Source: Alloalcanivorax marinus
GTDB lineage: Bacteria; Pseudomonadota; Gammaproteobacteria; Pseudomonadales; Alcanivoracaceae
DNA: 64,000 nt
Assembly (NCBI RefSeq): GCF_016785095.1
Contig: NZ_JAEKJB010000008.1
Coordinates: forward strand, 962,744-1,026,743
Reading direction: 5' to 3'
Under the pieces are notes generated by a model, which had not been told where the DNA came from, did not search any database, and was given only the letters and a program-made list of their open reading frames with translations. The position numbers and the translations under genes are program-made. The stretch's first letter is position 1. Every line of letters starts with the position of its first letter. Of this stretch, positions 1 to 8,667 are shown in pieces.

Positions 1-40
1 GGATTTCCTGTTGTTGTTATGGCAAGGCGTTATGGCAAGA

Positions 41-64
41 CCACCGGCGCCTTGGCGCCGGTGG
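41..64 (-). terminator. Perfect inverted repeat downstream of laoB
   Basis: Two 11-base arms (CCACCGGCGCC and its complement) flank a 2-base loop just after the laoB stop codon. On the minus strand no real T-tract follows, so it is at best a weak intrinsic terminator or an RNA-stabilising hairpin between laoB and the gene beyond the left edge. Confidence 0.4.
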
Positions 65-67
65 CGA

Positions 68-637
68 TCATTCCGGGTGGGCGGCCAGATTCAGCGGCGG
101 ACCCGGGTAGCCGGTGCCGAGGGCCGCGTCCGGGGTCACATACCAGGCCATCATCAGTGGTTGGGTGAGGCCCTTGAAGGCGAGCTGGGCGAAGCCGTTG
201 TCGCTGCCGGACCACTCCGCCAGAGTGCGCTGGAGTTGAGCCTCGTCCTGGTCGGCGAAGTGCGCCCAGGTGCCGGTGACCCACCAGCGGGCGGCCCCCA
301 GTTGCAACAGGTCCAGGAGTTGGAACAACTGCCCGCGGGCGCCCTCGGAGCCGCCGGCCAGCAGCCGGTCGAAGGCCGCCAGGGCATCGTCCGGGCCGGC
401 GCCGGCCACGGCGTCCAGGCCGCCGGCCAGCAGCGGCGCCATCAGCGGGCGCAGCAATTCCAGATCCCGTTGACGCAGATACCGGTAACCCGATGCCGGG
501 CCCGGATCGCCGCTGCAGCCGGTGAGCAGGGTGGCGCCGCCGGCGCCCAGGGTCAGGGCGGTGGCGCCCCAGAACCCGAGCTTGAGGAAGCCGCGACGGC
601 TGACGCCGCCGCGGGGGGAGGACGAATCCCGGTTCAT
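68..637 (-). CDS. laoB: LaoB-like Tat-exported protein
   Basis: A 189-residue protein with a twin-arginine signal (SRRGFLKLG, residues 13-21), a hydrophobic stretch and a Cys near residue 41 (LLTGCSG), so it is probably exported folded and possibly lipidated. The mature part is helical and resembles the small subunit-3 partners of GMC-type dehydrogenases. It starts 11 bp after laoC on the same strand. This order, with a divergent TetR gene, matches P. aeruginosa laoABC/laoR (PA0364-PA0367), where the proteins oxidise long-chain alcohols from SDS and alkanes. The GMC alcohol dehydrogenase laoA should lie just beyond the left edge. The LaoB name rests on synteny and the Tat signal; its biochemical role is not evident from sequence. 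Confidence 0.7.
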   Translation of the reverse strand: MNRDSSSPRGGVSRRGFLKLGFWGATALTLGAGGATLLTGCSGDPGPASGYRYLRQRDLELLRPLMAPLLAGGLDAVAGAGPDDALAAFDRLLAGGSEGARGQLFQLLDLLQLGAARWWVTGTWAHFADQDEAQLQRTLAEWSGSDNGFAQLAFKGLTQPLMMAWYVTPDAALGTGYPGPPLNLAAHPE

Positions 638-648
638 GGCGCGCCCTC

Positions 649-2091
649 CTATTTGAGCATGAACTTGTAGATCAGCTTGTGCATGCCCCGGCCATAGGGC
701 GGCAGGATGTGCTTGGTGGCGTTCATCTTGCCCTTTTTGTAGACGCCCTTGGCCTTGGAGAAGGTCAGGAAGCCTTCCGGGCCGTGGTAGTGACCCATGC
801 CGGAGGGACCGACGCCGCCAAACGGCATGTCGTCCACGCCCACCTGGGTGATGGTGTCGTTCAGGCAGACGCCGCCGGAGTGGGTGTGGTGCAGCACGTG
901 CTCGCCGTTTTCGCTGTTCCAGTCGAAGTAATACAGGGCCAGCGGGCGGGGCCGCTCGTTCACGTAATCGATGGCGTCATCCAGGGTCTGGTAGGGCACC
1001 ACCAGCATTAGCGGGCCAAAGATCTCATCGTGGACGATCTTCATGTCGTCGTTGACGTCGAGCACCAGGGTGTGGGGAATCTTGCGGCTGCCGGCCAGGT
1101 CCTCGTTGTCCGGGTTGATCTCGATGACCCGGGCGCCCTTCTCCCGGGCGTCGTCCAGATAGCCGGTGAGCCGCTGGTACTGGCGCTCATTGATGATGCT
1201 GGTGAAGTCCGGGTTGTCGCGCAGGCTCGGGTAGAGCTGGGTGACCTGGGCCTTCCAGGCGTCCACGAACTCGTCCACCCGATTCTCCGGGCACAGGATA
1301 TAGTCCGGCGCCACGCAGGTCTGGCCGCTGTTCAGGCACTTGCCGAAGGCGATGCGTTCCACCGCGTCCTTCATCGGGAAGTCCTGGCCGATGATGCACG
1401 GGCTCTTCCCGCCCAGCTCCAGGGTCACCGGGGTCAGGTTCTCGGCGGCGGCGCGCATGATGTGCTTGCCCACCGAGGTGGAGCCGGTGAACAGCAGGTG
1501 GTCGAACGGCAGCGCCGAGAAGGCGGCGCCCACCTCCACTTCGCCGTTGATCACCGCCACGTGCTCCTCGTCGAAGGTCTTGCCGATCAGTTCTTCCAGC
1601 AGCGCGCCGGTGCGCGGCGTCGACTCGCTCATCTTGATCATCACCCGGTTGCCGGCGGCGAGAGCCGCCAGCAGCGGGCCGATGGCCAGATACAGCGGGT
1701 AGTTCCAGGGCACGATGATGCCCACCACGCCGAGCGGCTGGTACTCCACCCACACCTTGCCGGGCCACTGGGCGGCGCCCACCTTGCGTTTGGAGGGTTT
1801 CATCCATTTGCGCAGGTGCTTGGCGTGGTACTTGATGCCCTCGACACTGGTGAGCAGTTCCGCCAGTTTGGTTTCATCGGCGGAACGGTTGCCGAAATCG
1901 GCGTTGAGCGCCTCGATCCAGGCGTCCATGTTGTCCAGCAACATGGGCTTGAGCCGTTGGATGTGCTCCACGCGCTGTTCGGCGCCGGGGTAGGGGTGAT
2001 GGCGGAAAGCGGTTTTCTGTGCCTCGAAAATCCGCTTCATGCGGTCGATTTGTGCCTGGCCGGTTTGGAATTCTTTGATTTCGGCGACCAT
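649..2091 (-). CDS. laoC: LaoC-like aldehyde dehydrogenase (coniferyl aldehyde dehydrogenase family)
   Basis: A 480-residue NAD(P)-dependent aldehyde dehydrogenase of the coniferyl-aldehyde/fatty-aldehyde class. Visible motifs are PWNYPLYLAIGP (cofactor pocket Asn), FTGSTSVGKHI (Rossmann turn), LELGGKSP (general-base Glu) and GQTCVAPDY (nucleophilic Cys). The C-terminus is basic and hydrophobic, as in membrane-associated fatty aldehyde dehydrogenases. Sitting between laoB and a divergent TetR gene, it probably oxidises long-chain aldehydes made by LaoA to fatty acids. Transcription is probably controlled from the palindrome at 2132-2147. Family assignment is firm; the substrate is inferred from synteny. 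Confidence 0.85.
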   Translation of the reverse strand: MVAEIKEFQTGQAQIDRMKRIFEAQKTAFRHHPYPGAEQRVEHIQRLKPMLLDNMDAWIEALNADFGNRSADETKLAELLTSVEGIKYHAKHLRKWMKPSKRKVGAAQWPGKVWVEYQPLGVVGIIVPWNYPLYLAIGPLLAALAAGNRVMIKMSESTPRTGALLEELIGKTFDEEHVAVINGEVEVGAAFSALPFDHLLFTGSTSVGKHIMRAAAENLTPVTLELGGKSPCIIGQDFPMKDAVERIAFGKCLNSGQTCVAPDYILCPENRVDEFVDAWKAQVTQLYPSLRDNPDFTSIINERQYQRLTGYLDDAREKGARVIEINPDNEDLAGSRKIPHTLVLDVNDDMKIVHDEIFGPLMLVVPYQTLDDAIDYVNERPRPLALYYFDWNSENGEHVLHHTHSGGVCLNDTITQVGVDDMPFGGVGPSGMGHYHGPEGFLTFSKAKGVYKKGKMNATKHILPPYGRGMHKLIYKFMLK

Positions 2092-2131
2092 AATGCGTCT
2101 CCCTGGACGGTGATGGACCTGACCTGATTTT

Positions 2132-2147
2132 TAGAGTAATTACTCTA
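2132..2147. promoter_or_regulatory. Operator palindrome for LaoR within the laoC promoter
   Basis: TAGAGTAATTACTCTA is a perfect 16-bp palindrome in the 120-bp divergent gap between laoC and laoR. On the minus strand a candidate -35 (TTGACC, 2155-2150) and an A-rich -10 (TAAAAA, 2133-2128) bracket it with 16-bp spacing, so a bound TetR dimer would cover the promoter spacer. The palindrome is directly visible; assignment to LaoR is inferred from position and the usual habit of TetR-family regulators. Confidence 0.75.
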
Positions 2148-2211
2148 GAGGTCAACACGGTGTGTCCGAAATCCGGTTCGCCGCCCTGCTCCATGCCCTG
2201 ATTGGCCCGTT

Positions 2212-2904
2212 ATGACCGACACGAAAACCCGCATCCTGGATGCCGCCCTGGCCCTGTTCAACCGGTTCGGTGAGCGCAACGTCACCACCAACCACATCGC
2301 CGGCGAGCTGGGCATCAGCCCGGGCAATCTCTACTACCATTACCGCAACAAGGCGGCCATCGTCTCGGCCTTGTTCGACCGTTATCGGGAGCACCTGCTC
2401 ACCCTGTTGACGGTGCCCGAGGGCCCGCTCACCTGGGAAGACAAGATGGGCTATTTCGAGGGCATCCTGGCGTCCATGTGGGAGGGTCGTTTCCTGCATC
2501 GGGACCTGGCGCATTTCCTTCATCAGGACCCGGTGCTGCGTGATCGCTACAAGGTGTTCGTGGAGGACAGCCTGGCGCGCGGGCTTGGCATCTATCAGCG
2601 GCTGCGCGACAGCGGCCTGATCGAGGCCAGCGACGAGGAATTGCGGGCGCTGCTGGTCAACACCTGGGTGCTGGCGGCCTCCTGGCCGGGTTTTACCCAT
2701 GGCCTGAACCCGGAAATATCCGGCGACGAGACCCTGGACCGGGGCCTGTTGCGCCAGGGCATCTACCAGATTATTTGCCTGGAGGCGCCCTACCTGCGAG
2801 GGGAGGCTCTGGATCACCTGGACGCCATGAAGCGCGAGTACCGCCTGGATGAAACCGCCCTGGACCGGCTGTTTGGCGCCGTCGGCCAGGTGCGCTCGGA
2901 GTGA
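2212..2904 (+). CDS. laoR: TetR-family regulator (LaoR-like)
   Basis: A 230-residue TetR-family repressor. The N-terminal helix-turn-helix (about residues 1-50) has the family pattern: TRILDAALALFNRFGERNVT, then HIAGELGISPGNLYYHYRNK. The C-terminal ligand domain has the all-helical TetR_C pattern and would sense an acyl ligand. It is divergent from laoC and overlaps the next gene by 4 bp (GTGA), so that membrane protein is translationally coupled to it. In P. aeruginosa the homologous repressor derepresses laoABC when long-chain alcohols or their products accumulate; that function is transferred by synteny. Confidence 0.8.
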   Translation: MTDTKTRILDAALALFNRFGERNVTTNHIAGELGISPGNLYYHYRNKAAIVSALFDRYREHLLTLLTVPEGPLTWEDKMGYFEGILASMWEGRFLHRDLAHFLHQDPVLRDRYKVFVEDSLARGLGIYQRLRDSGLIEASDEELRALLVNTWVLAASWPGFTHGLNPEISGDETLDRGLLRQGIYQIICLEAPYLRGEALDHLDAMKREYRLDETALDRLFGAVGQVRSE

Positions 2905-4229
2905 GCAGCGCGGACGATAGAAGCCTGATCTGGGTACTGCGTTCGCTGTTCGCCTGGCTGGCGCTGGTGGCCGGTGTGCTGCTGCCGCTGCCCGGCGCCG
3001 ACGCGGTGGCGGCCTTGGCGGTCACCATCGCCATGCTGCTGGGCTGGCGGGACCTGCGCCCGGTGGCGCGCATGCTGCTGGTACTGATGATGCTGGCGGC
3101 GCTGGTCGCGGCGGTGCTGGAGCCCCAGGCCCTGGGCAAGGGCGTGCGCAACATGGCGATCCTGATCGGGCTGATTATTTCGGTGATTCTTTTGTCGGCG
3201 GTGTTGAGCCGCTCCCGGGATCTGGCGCGGTTGTCCTCCAGCCTGTTCGGTGGCCGCTCGCTGACCCGCTATTACAGCCTGACCTTTGGCACCGCCTTTC
3301 TGTCGATTCCGCTCAACTTCGGTGCCGTGGGCGTGGTCGCCGCCCTGGTCGCCGACCGTATCAACAGCCGAGGTCATTCGGCGCGCACCCGCAACGCCGC
3401 CCGTGCCACGCTGCGCGGCTTCGCCGCCGCCCCGCTGTGTTCGCCACTGTCGATCTCGGTGGCGGTGGTGCTGACTTTCCTGCCCGGCCTGAAGGGTTGG
3501 CAACTGATCGGCATGGGGCTGCCGGTGGCGGTGCTGTTCCTGCTCGCCGGGGCCTTGTTCCGGGAACCGGAAAGCGGTGAATTGGCGCCGGAGGAAGGTA
3601 CCGCCGGGGCCGGGCCCTGGCTGCGCTTCACCGGGCTGATCGCGGTGATCTGCGCCGGCACACTGGCGCTCAGCGCCGGTGCCGGGTTGAGCTATCCGCG
3701 GGCGGTGACGCTGAGCTGTCTGTCGGTGGTGGTGCTGGGGCTGGCCTGGGGCGCCTGGCGCGGCGAACGGCCCGCCCCGCCGTCGCTGGCGCCGGCCTCC
3801 AACGAGCTGGTGATCGTCGGCGCTTCCGCCTTTCTTGGTGCCCTGGTCAGCGCCCTGGCGGAGCATCATCTCGGCAGCGGTCTGACATTGCCCGGTTGGG
3901 GCTACCCGCTGGCGGCGCTGCTGGTGCCCTGGGTGTTCTACGCCGTCGGCATGATGGGCTTCAATCCGATTCTTACCGGCACCCTGGTGGGCGCCCTGCT
4001 CGGCCCGATCTGGCCGCCCCAGGCGATCCAGGCGTTGGGGTTGTCCATGGTGTGCGGTTGGGCGATGACCGGGGTGAGCACGCCCTACGCCGCCAACGTG
4101 TTGCTGCTGGAGCGCTTCACCGGTTACCCGGCCTGGCGCACCGCGGTGATCTGGAACCGGGCCCTGGCGATCATGGTGATGCTGGCCGGAGGACTGCTGG
4201 CGGCGTTGCTTACCCTGTTGCTGATGTGA
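2901..4229 (+). CDS. Polytopic inner-membrane protein of unknown function
   Basis: A 442-residue very hydrophobic protein with roughly eleven to twelve predicted membrane segments, in two halves joined by a charged loop near residues 215-235 (REPESGELAPEEG). The pattern is transporter-like, with conserved-looking helix breaks (AFLSIPLNFGAVGVVAALVA; GFNPILTGTLVGALLGPIWP). I do not recognise a family with confidence. The GTG start overlaps the laoR stop (GTGA), implying translational coupling and a link to alcohol or surfactant metabolism, possibly uptake or export. Its last 20 bp overlap the convergent hydrolase gene. Confidence 0.6.
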   Translation: MSSADDRSLIWVLRSLFAWLALVAGVLLPLPGADAVAALAVTIAMLLGWRDLRPVARMLLVLMMLAALVAAVLEPQALGKGVRNMAILIGLIISVILLSAVLSRSRDLARLSSSLFGGRSLTRYYSLTFGTAFLSIPLNFGAVGVVAALVADRINSRGHSARTRNAARATLRGFAAAPLCSPLSISVAVVLTFLPGLKGWQLIGMGLPVAVLFLLAGALFREPESGELAPEEGTAGAGPWLRFTGLIAVICAGTLALSAGAGLSYPRAVTLSCLSVVVLGLAWGAWRGERPAPPSLAPASNELVIVGASAFLGALVSALAEHHLGSGLTLPGWGYPLAALLVPWVFYAVGMMGFNPILTGTLVGALLGPIWPPQAIQALGLSMVCGWAMTGVSTPYAANVLLLERFTGYPAWRTAVIWNRALAIMVMLAGGLLAALLTLLLM

Positions 4230-5223
4230 GCGGTGCGTCGGCGAAGCCGGCGGCGAACGCCACCAGCCGTTTCTCCAGCCAGTATTCAGGCGCCGTCGGC
4301 GTGCCCGCCACGAAGCCCACATGACCGCCCTGGCGGCTCAGCTCCAGGGTCACGCCGGGGCCCAGGTCGCCCTGGCCGGGCAATACCGCCCGGGTCATGA
4401 AGGGGTCGTCCTCGGCCTGGATCATCAGGGTGGGCGTGCGGATCGCCGGCAGGCGCGGGCCGGCGGAGCATTCCGCGTAATAGTGCGCGGCGTCGCGGAA
4501 GCCGTACAGCGGTGCGATCACCTGGCCGTCGAATTGCCAGAATGAGCGAATGCCATCGAGGTCCAGAGCCGCGAGCCGGCGTGCCTGGTCCGGCGCCACG
4601 GTCTCCAGGTGACGATGCTGGCGGCGCAGGGTGGTGAGCAGTTGGCTGATCAGGTGGCGCCGGTACATCCGCGACAGGCCCCGATCCATGCGGTCCGCGC
4701 AGGTGGCCAGGCCAAGCGGCGAGCACACCGCCACGGCGGCGCTGAGGGCGCCGTTGTCCGCCCGCGCCAGCCAGTTAAGCAGGCGACTGCCGCCCAGGGA
4801 GACGCCCACCGCCACCAGCGGGCCGCGATCGTCGGCGGCGCGCAGATGGCGAAACACCGCGTCCAGATCGTCGATTTCACCGGCATGGTAAGACAAGGCG
4901 GTGTCGTTGGGCGCGGCGGCGCCCCGGGAGTTGATCGCCACCGAGGCGATGCCCGCCGCCGCCAGCCGTGCCTGGGTGCCGCGCACATAGTGGGAATCGC
5001 TGTTGCCGGACAGCCCGTGCAGCAGCGCTACCCGCGGTGCCCCGGGGCGCGGATCGGGCCCGGCCCAGTCCAGCAACAGATGGTCGCCGTCGGCCAGGGG
5101 CAGCGTTTCGCGCCGTCGCTCCAGGCCATCGGCGCGCCGGCACAGCGGCCCCCAAAGCGTTTGCAGGTGTGGTGAACGCAACCACCACGGCGCGCGGAAC
5201 GGCGCCTCCACGATTTCAGCCAT
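4210..5223 (-). CDS. yheT: YheT-family alpha/beta hydrolase
   Basis: A 337-residue alpha/beta-hydrolase of the YheT/ABHD1-3 type. It has the family N-terminal motif SPHLQTLW, an HGLSGNSDSHY oxyanion region, the nucleophile elbow GVSLGGS, the acid in AEDDPFM and the catalytic His in QGGHVGFV. Family members act on small esters or lipids, but the substrate of bacterial YheT is not established. It overlaps the convergent membrane-protein gene by 20 bp, so the two transcripts run into each other. The start lies 87 bp from divergent rsmE. Confidence 0.85.
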   Translation of the reverse strand: MAEIVEAPFRAPWWLRSPHLQTLWGPLCRRADGLERRRETLPLADGDHLLLDWAGPDPRPGAPRVALLHGLSGNSDSHYVRGTQARLAAAGIASVAINSRGAAAPNDTALSYHAGEIDDLDAVFRHLRAADDRGPLVAVGVSLGGSRLLNWLARADNGALSAAVAVCSPLGLATCADRMDRGLSRMYRRHLISQLLTTLRRQHRHLETVAPDQARRLAALDLDGIRSFWQFDGQVIAPLYGFRDAAHYYAECSAGPRLPAIRTPTLMIQAEDDPFMTRAVLPGQGDLGPGVTLELSRQGGHVGFVAGTPTAPEYWLEKRLVAFAAGFADAPLTSATG

Positions 5224-5310
5224 CGACGGCTCTCCCCCGGAGCATGGAATCCAGGCCGGCTATGGTAGCCTTTAGCGCCGATATCGTCCGCTCCGTATCA
5301 GAGGAATTCC

Positions 5311-6033
5311 ATGAGCCGCCGTTTCTTCGACGACCAGCCGTTCACCCAGGATCAGCCCGTGGCGCTGGGCGCCGGCCCCAGCCATCACATCGGCAAGGTG
5401 CTGCGTATGAATCCGGGTGATGAACTGACACTGTTCAACGGCGAGGGTGGCGAATGGTCGGCGGTGCTGGAAAGCGTTGGCAAGAAGAGCGTGATCGCAA
5501 GGCCGCTGGCATTCCATGAGCTGGACCGGAGTGCGCCGCTGCCGGTGACCCTGGGGCTGCCGCTGATCAAGGGCGACCGCATGGACTACGCCCTGCAGAA
5601 AGCCACCGAACTGGGGGTGGCGGCGATCCGGGTGCTGGATACCGAGCGCACCGAGGTGCGGCTCAAGGGGGAGCGCGCCGCGAAGAAGACGGACCACTGG
5701 CGACAGGTGGTGATCAGCGCCTGCGAACAATGCGGTCTCAACCGGCCGCCGCTGGTGGACGGCCCGTTGCCGTTCAAGGATTTTCTGGCCGGAGCCCGGG
5801 GGCTGGCGCTGATCGCGCATCCCGGGGAGGCGCCGCTGGCCGCGAGCGCGCTGCGCGAGGCCGAGGCGGTGACTCTGCTGACCGGTCCGGAAGGCGGCTT
5901 TTCCGATCCGGAACTGGAAGCCGCCCGGGCCGCCGGATTCCTGCCATTTGCACTGGGCGAGCGGGTACTACGGGCGGAAACCGCGCCGGTGGCTTTGTTG
6001 GCGTCTCTGTGGGCGGGACGATCCCTGATCTGA
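5311..6033 (+). CDS. rsmE: 16S rRNA (uracil-1498-N3)-methyltransferase RsmE
   Basis: A 240-residue SPOUT methyltransferase that methylates N3 of U1498 in 16S rRNA using S-adenosylmethionine. An N-terminal PUA-like domain (HHIGKVLRMNPGDELTLFNG) is followed by the knotted SPOUT domain with signature LTGPEGGFSDPEL and the C-terminal ALGERVLRAETAPVAL. Length is normal for the family. The start ATG follows an AGAGGAAT Shine-Dalgarno sequence. It is apparently monocistronic; an AT-rich, T-rich stretch (about 6100-6120) follows the gene. Confidence 0.95.
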   Translation: MSRRFFDDQPFTQDQPVALGAGPSHHIGKVLRMNPGDELTLFNGEGGEWSAVLESVGKKSVIARPLAFHELDRSAPLPVTLGLPLIKGDRMDYALQKATELGVAAIRVLDTERTEVRLKGERAAKKTDHWRQVVISACEQCGLNRPPLVDGPLPFKDFLAGARGLALIAHPGEAPLAASALREAEAVTLLTGPEGGFSDPELEAARAAGFLPFALGERVLRAETAPVALLASLWAGRSLI

Positions 6034-6222
6034 AATGCCTGCTGCTGGTGCGTGCCGCGCGCTATTTGGCGTCGTGCCCGGCTGTCTCGTGGTCAGTAAA
6101 TAATCTTATCTTTTTTGTATAACTCCCTGCCCTGCCTGATTTTTTCTCCGGTGGCATGTTTCTTGATCCCTTTTTCCGGCGCGCGCATTTGGTCGCGTTT
6201 TCCTGATGCTGGAGAAATTCCA

Positions 6223-7938
6223 ATGTTGAATGCGAAAGTTTGGCTTGCCCCGGCACTGCTGGGGGTGATGTTGGCGGGCTGTGGGGGCTCCGACAGTGAC
6301 CATGACGATGACGATGCCGACCCGGTGGGCGAGGCCGAATCCTTTAACTATGTGGAAGGCACCATCGCCCAGGCCCGGGCGGCCCTGCAGGCTGGTGAAC
6401 TGACCTGCGAGGAAATGGTTCAGGGCTATCTGGATCGGATCGAGGCCTATGATCGGCAGGGCCCGAGCCTGCAGAGTGTGATCGCGGTGAACCCGCACGC
6501 CCTGGATGATGCCCGGGACCTGGACAGCCGCTATGCGACGGACGGTTTCCAGGGGCCGCTGCACTGCGTCACGGTGTTGCTCAAGGACAACTTCGATACC
6601 TTTGATATGCCCACCACCGCCGGTGGTCTGGCGCTGGAAACCAGCCAGCCGCCGGATGATGCGTTCAGCGTCGCGCGGCTGCGGGATGCCGGAGCCATCA
6701 TCATCGGCAAGGCCAACCTGGACGAATACGCCTTCGGGTTCCGGGGCAGCAGCTCCGTGGGCGGCCAGGTGCGCAACGCTTACGATCCCACCAAGGGGCC
6801 GGGTGGCTCTTCCTCCGGCACCGGTTCGTCCATCGCCGCCAGTTTCGCCATGGTCGGCACCGGTTCCGACACGGGTGGCTCGATCCGCGTGCCATCCAGC
6901 CTGCACGGCCTGGTGGGTATCCGCCCGAGCCTGCGGCTGGTCAGCCAGGACGGCATCGTGCCGCTGGCGCACTGGCAGGACACCGGCGGCCCGATGTGCC
7001 GTACCGTGGAGGACTGCGCCCTGACCCTGAGCGCCATGGTCGGCTACGACCCGGGGGCGTTTTCCGGCCAGCGTTTCCGTTTCGATCATGACGCGGACCT
7101 GATGACCAGCCCGTTCGAATACCAGCTCGCCACCCTGGCGCCGTCCAGCTACACCAAGTATCTGGACAGCGGTGCCCTGAAGGGCGCGCGCATTGGCGTG
7201 GTGCGGGATCTGTTCGGTGACGGTCAGGGCGAGAACGCCGAGGTGCAGCGAGTCATCGATGCGGCCCTGGAGCGCATGCGCGCCGCCGGCGCCACCGTGG
7301 AGGACGTGACCATCCCCGATCTGTCCACCATTCTCAGCGACTTCCGCAGCGTGTCCCGCTATGAATTCAAGACCAACCTGACCGAGTATCTGGCGTCCTG
7401 GCCGTCCACCACCGACGGTCACCCGCGCTCCTTCGACGAGGTCTATCAGAGCGGTGGCTACGAGGACCGCAACGCCGGCACCTTCGCGTTCTACGACAGC
7501 GCCGGCACGGACCTGGAAAACAATGCGGACTACCTGAAAAACATCAACGAACGCCCGGACTATGTGCGCCAGCGTTTCCTGGCCGCTCTGGAAAACATCG
7601 ACGCCAGCGGCCGCCCGGGCGGTGAGCCCTATGATGTGCTGCTGTACCCGTCGGTGCAGAGTCTGGCCCCGGACGTGGGCGGTTCGCCGAGCGCCGGCAG
7701 CAATAACCGGCTGAGCCCGTTCTCCGGCTTCCCGGCGCTGACCATGCCGGCGGGCATGGCGGACACCGATCCGGCGCTGCCGGTGGGCATGGAAATGCTG
7801 GCCCGGGAGTTCGACGAGGGGACCCTGATCAAGCTGGCCTACGCCTATCAGGAGCTGGCGGAACCGCGCCAGGCGCCCACCTTCACGCCGGAACTGGAAG
7901 AGCAGCCGGAACCGGCGCCGGTGGCGCTGATCGACTGA
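6223..7938 (+). CDS. Lipoprotein amidase (amidase signature family)
   Basis: A 571-residue amidase-signature enzyme with a lipoprotein signal (MLNAKVWLAP... LAGC) and an acidic Asp-rich tether, so it is probably anchored in the periplasm or outer membrane. The Ser-cisSer-Lys triad is visible: Lys in LLKDNF, the Ser-rich loop GPGGSSSGTGSS, and the nucleophile loop TGSDTGGSIRVPS. It hydrolyses an amide, but the substrate cannot be deduced. Start choice: the ATG at 6223 has GGAG at 6211-6214 and begins a lipoprotein signal; an in-frame upstream start at 6115 lacks both. It is apparently transcribed alone and shares a terminator with gloA. Confidence 0.88.
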   Translation: MLNAKVWLAPALLGVMLAGCGGSDSDHDDDDADPVGEAESFNYVEGTIAQARAALQAGELTCEEMVQGYLDRIEAYDRQGPSLQSVIAVNPHALDDARDLDSRYATDGFQGPLHCVTVLLKDNFDTFDMPTTAGGLALETSQPPDDAFSVARLRDAGAIIIGKANLDEYAFGFRGSSSVGGQVRNAYDPTKGPGGSSSGTGSSIAASFAMVGTGSDTGGSIRVPSSLHGLVGIRPSLRLVSQDGIVPLAHWQDTGGPMCRTVEDCALTLSAMVGYDPGAFSGQRFRFDHDADLMTSPFEYQLATLAPSSYTKYLDSGALKGARIGVVRDLFGDGQGENAEVQRVIDAALERMRAAGATVEDVTIPDLSTILSDFRSVSRYEFKTNLTEYLASWPSTTDGHPRSFDEVYQSGGYEDRNAGTFAFYDSAGTDLENNADYLKNINERPDYVRQRFLAALENIDASGRPGGEPYDVLLYPSVQSLAPDVGGSPSAGSNNRLSPFSGFPALTMPAGMADTDPALPVGMEMLAREFDEGTLIKLAYAYQELAEPRQAPTFTPELEEQPEPAPVALID

Positions 7939-7960
7939 TTGCCGGCGGTTGATCGTTTCG

Positions 7961-7997
7961 GGCGGTGCCGGTGTTCAGCCGGCGCCGCCCTGTTTTT
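7961..7997 (+). terminator. Intrinsic terminator between amidase gene and gloA
   Basis: GGCGGTGCCGG (7961-7971) pairs with CCGGCGCCGCC (7979-7989) with one G-U pair, and TTTTT follows at 7993-7997. The gloA stop codon lies inside the loop, so the hairpin serves the 3' end of the amidase gene while overlapping the end of the convergent gloA. Confidence 0.65.
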
Positions 7998-8523
7998 CCA
8001 TCATGTCGGCCTGCAGGATCTCGATCCAGTAGCCGTCCGGGTCCTTGATGAACGCCAGGCCCTTCATGCGGCCGTCATCCGGCTTCTTCACGAATTCCAC
8101 GCCCAGTTTCCCGAACCGTTCCGCGGCGGCGTACACGTCCGGCACCGTGATGCCGATGTGGCCCAAGCCCTGGGGTTCGTCATTGCCGTTGTGGTAGCGG
8201 AAATCCGCGTCGTTCTCGGTGCCCCAGTTGTGGGTCAGCTCCAGCATCGCTTCGCGGCTGAAAGTGTAGGTGAGACGCTTGGCGTCGTCGTCGGGCACCT
8301 CGGTGGCCTCGGTATCGTTGAGGTAGGTGAGAAAGTAGAGCGTGAATTCCGCTTCCGGAAAATCCAGCTTGCGGATCAGCCGCATGCCCAGCACCCGGGT
8401 ATAGAAATCCAGGCTGGCCGCGGGGTCCTTGATGCGCAGCATGGTCTGGTTGAAGAGGTAGGACTGGGTCTCTCGGTCCGGCTTGTCGCACAGGCCGGGC
8501 GCGGTTTCGAAATGACGGGGCAT
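7975..8523 (-). CDS. gloA: Lactoylglutathione lyase (glyoxalase I)
   Basis: A 182-residue glyoxalase I that converts the methylglyoxal-glutathione hemithioacetal to S-lactoylglutathione. It is the longer eukaryote/Pseudomonas-type form. Metal ligands are recognisable as Gln26 ([11 protein letters not shown]), Glu in [11 protein letters not shown], His in GLGHIGITV and Glu in GYWIEILQ, which is the Gln/Glu/His/Glu set of zinc-type enzymes. Other family motifs present are [11 protein letters not shown] and [11 protein letters not shown]. It is monocistronic and convergent with the amidase gene; a short tandem-repeat tract lies upstream of its start. Confidence 0.93.
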   Translation of the reverse strand: MPRHFETAPGLCDKPDRETQSYLFNQTMLRIKDPAASLDFYTRVLGMRLIRKLDFPEAEFTLYFLTYLNDTEATEVPDDDAKRLTYTFSREAMLELTHNWGTENDADFRYHNGNDEPQGLGHIGITVPDVYAAAERFGKLGVEFVKKPDDGRMKGLAFIKDPDGYWIEILQADMMEKQGGAG

Positions 8524-8573
8524 GGTGGGGGTCCTGTCAGCGCTTGGGGAACCGAAAGAATGGCACCCCAGAC

Positions 8574-8667
8574 GCTGATTTCAAGACCCCGGCTCAGGGC
8601 TTACTTCGAGACCAGCTCAGGGCTTATTTCGAGACCAGCTCAGGGCTGATCTCAAGACCGGCTCAGG
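8574..8667. repeat. Four tandem 23-25 bp repeats between gloA and the QmcA-like gene
   Basis: Four imperfect copies start at 8574 (25 bp), 8599, 8622 and 8645 (23 bp each), each ending GCTCAGG. Copies 2 and 3 differ at a single base. The last copy includes the stop codon of the downstream band-7 gene (complement of 8663-8665), so the array grew out of, or into, that 3' end. No coding or obvious terminator function is seen. Confidence 0.8.

Noticed and set aside
2814..4322. A 502-codon minus-strand frame opposite the membrane protein
   Set aside because: Composed of Gln/Arg/His runs, the usual reverse reading of a hydrophobic GC-rich gene; the plus-strand frame encodes clean membrane helices.
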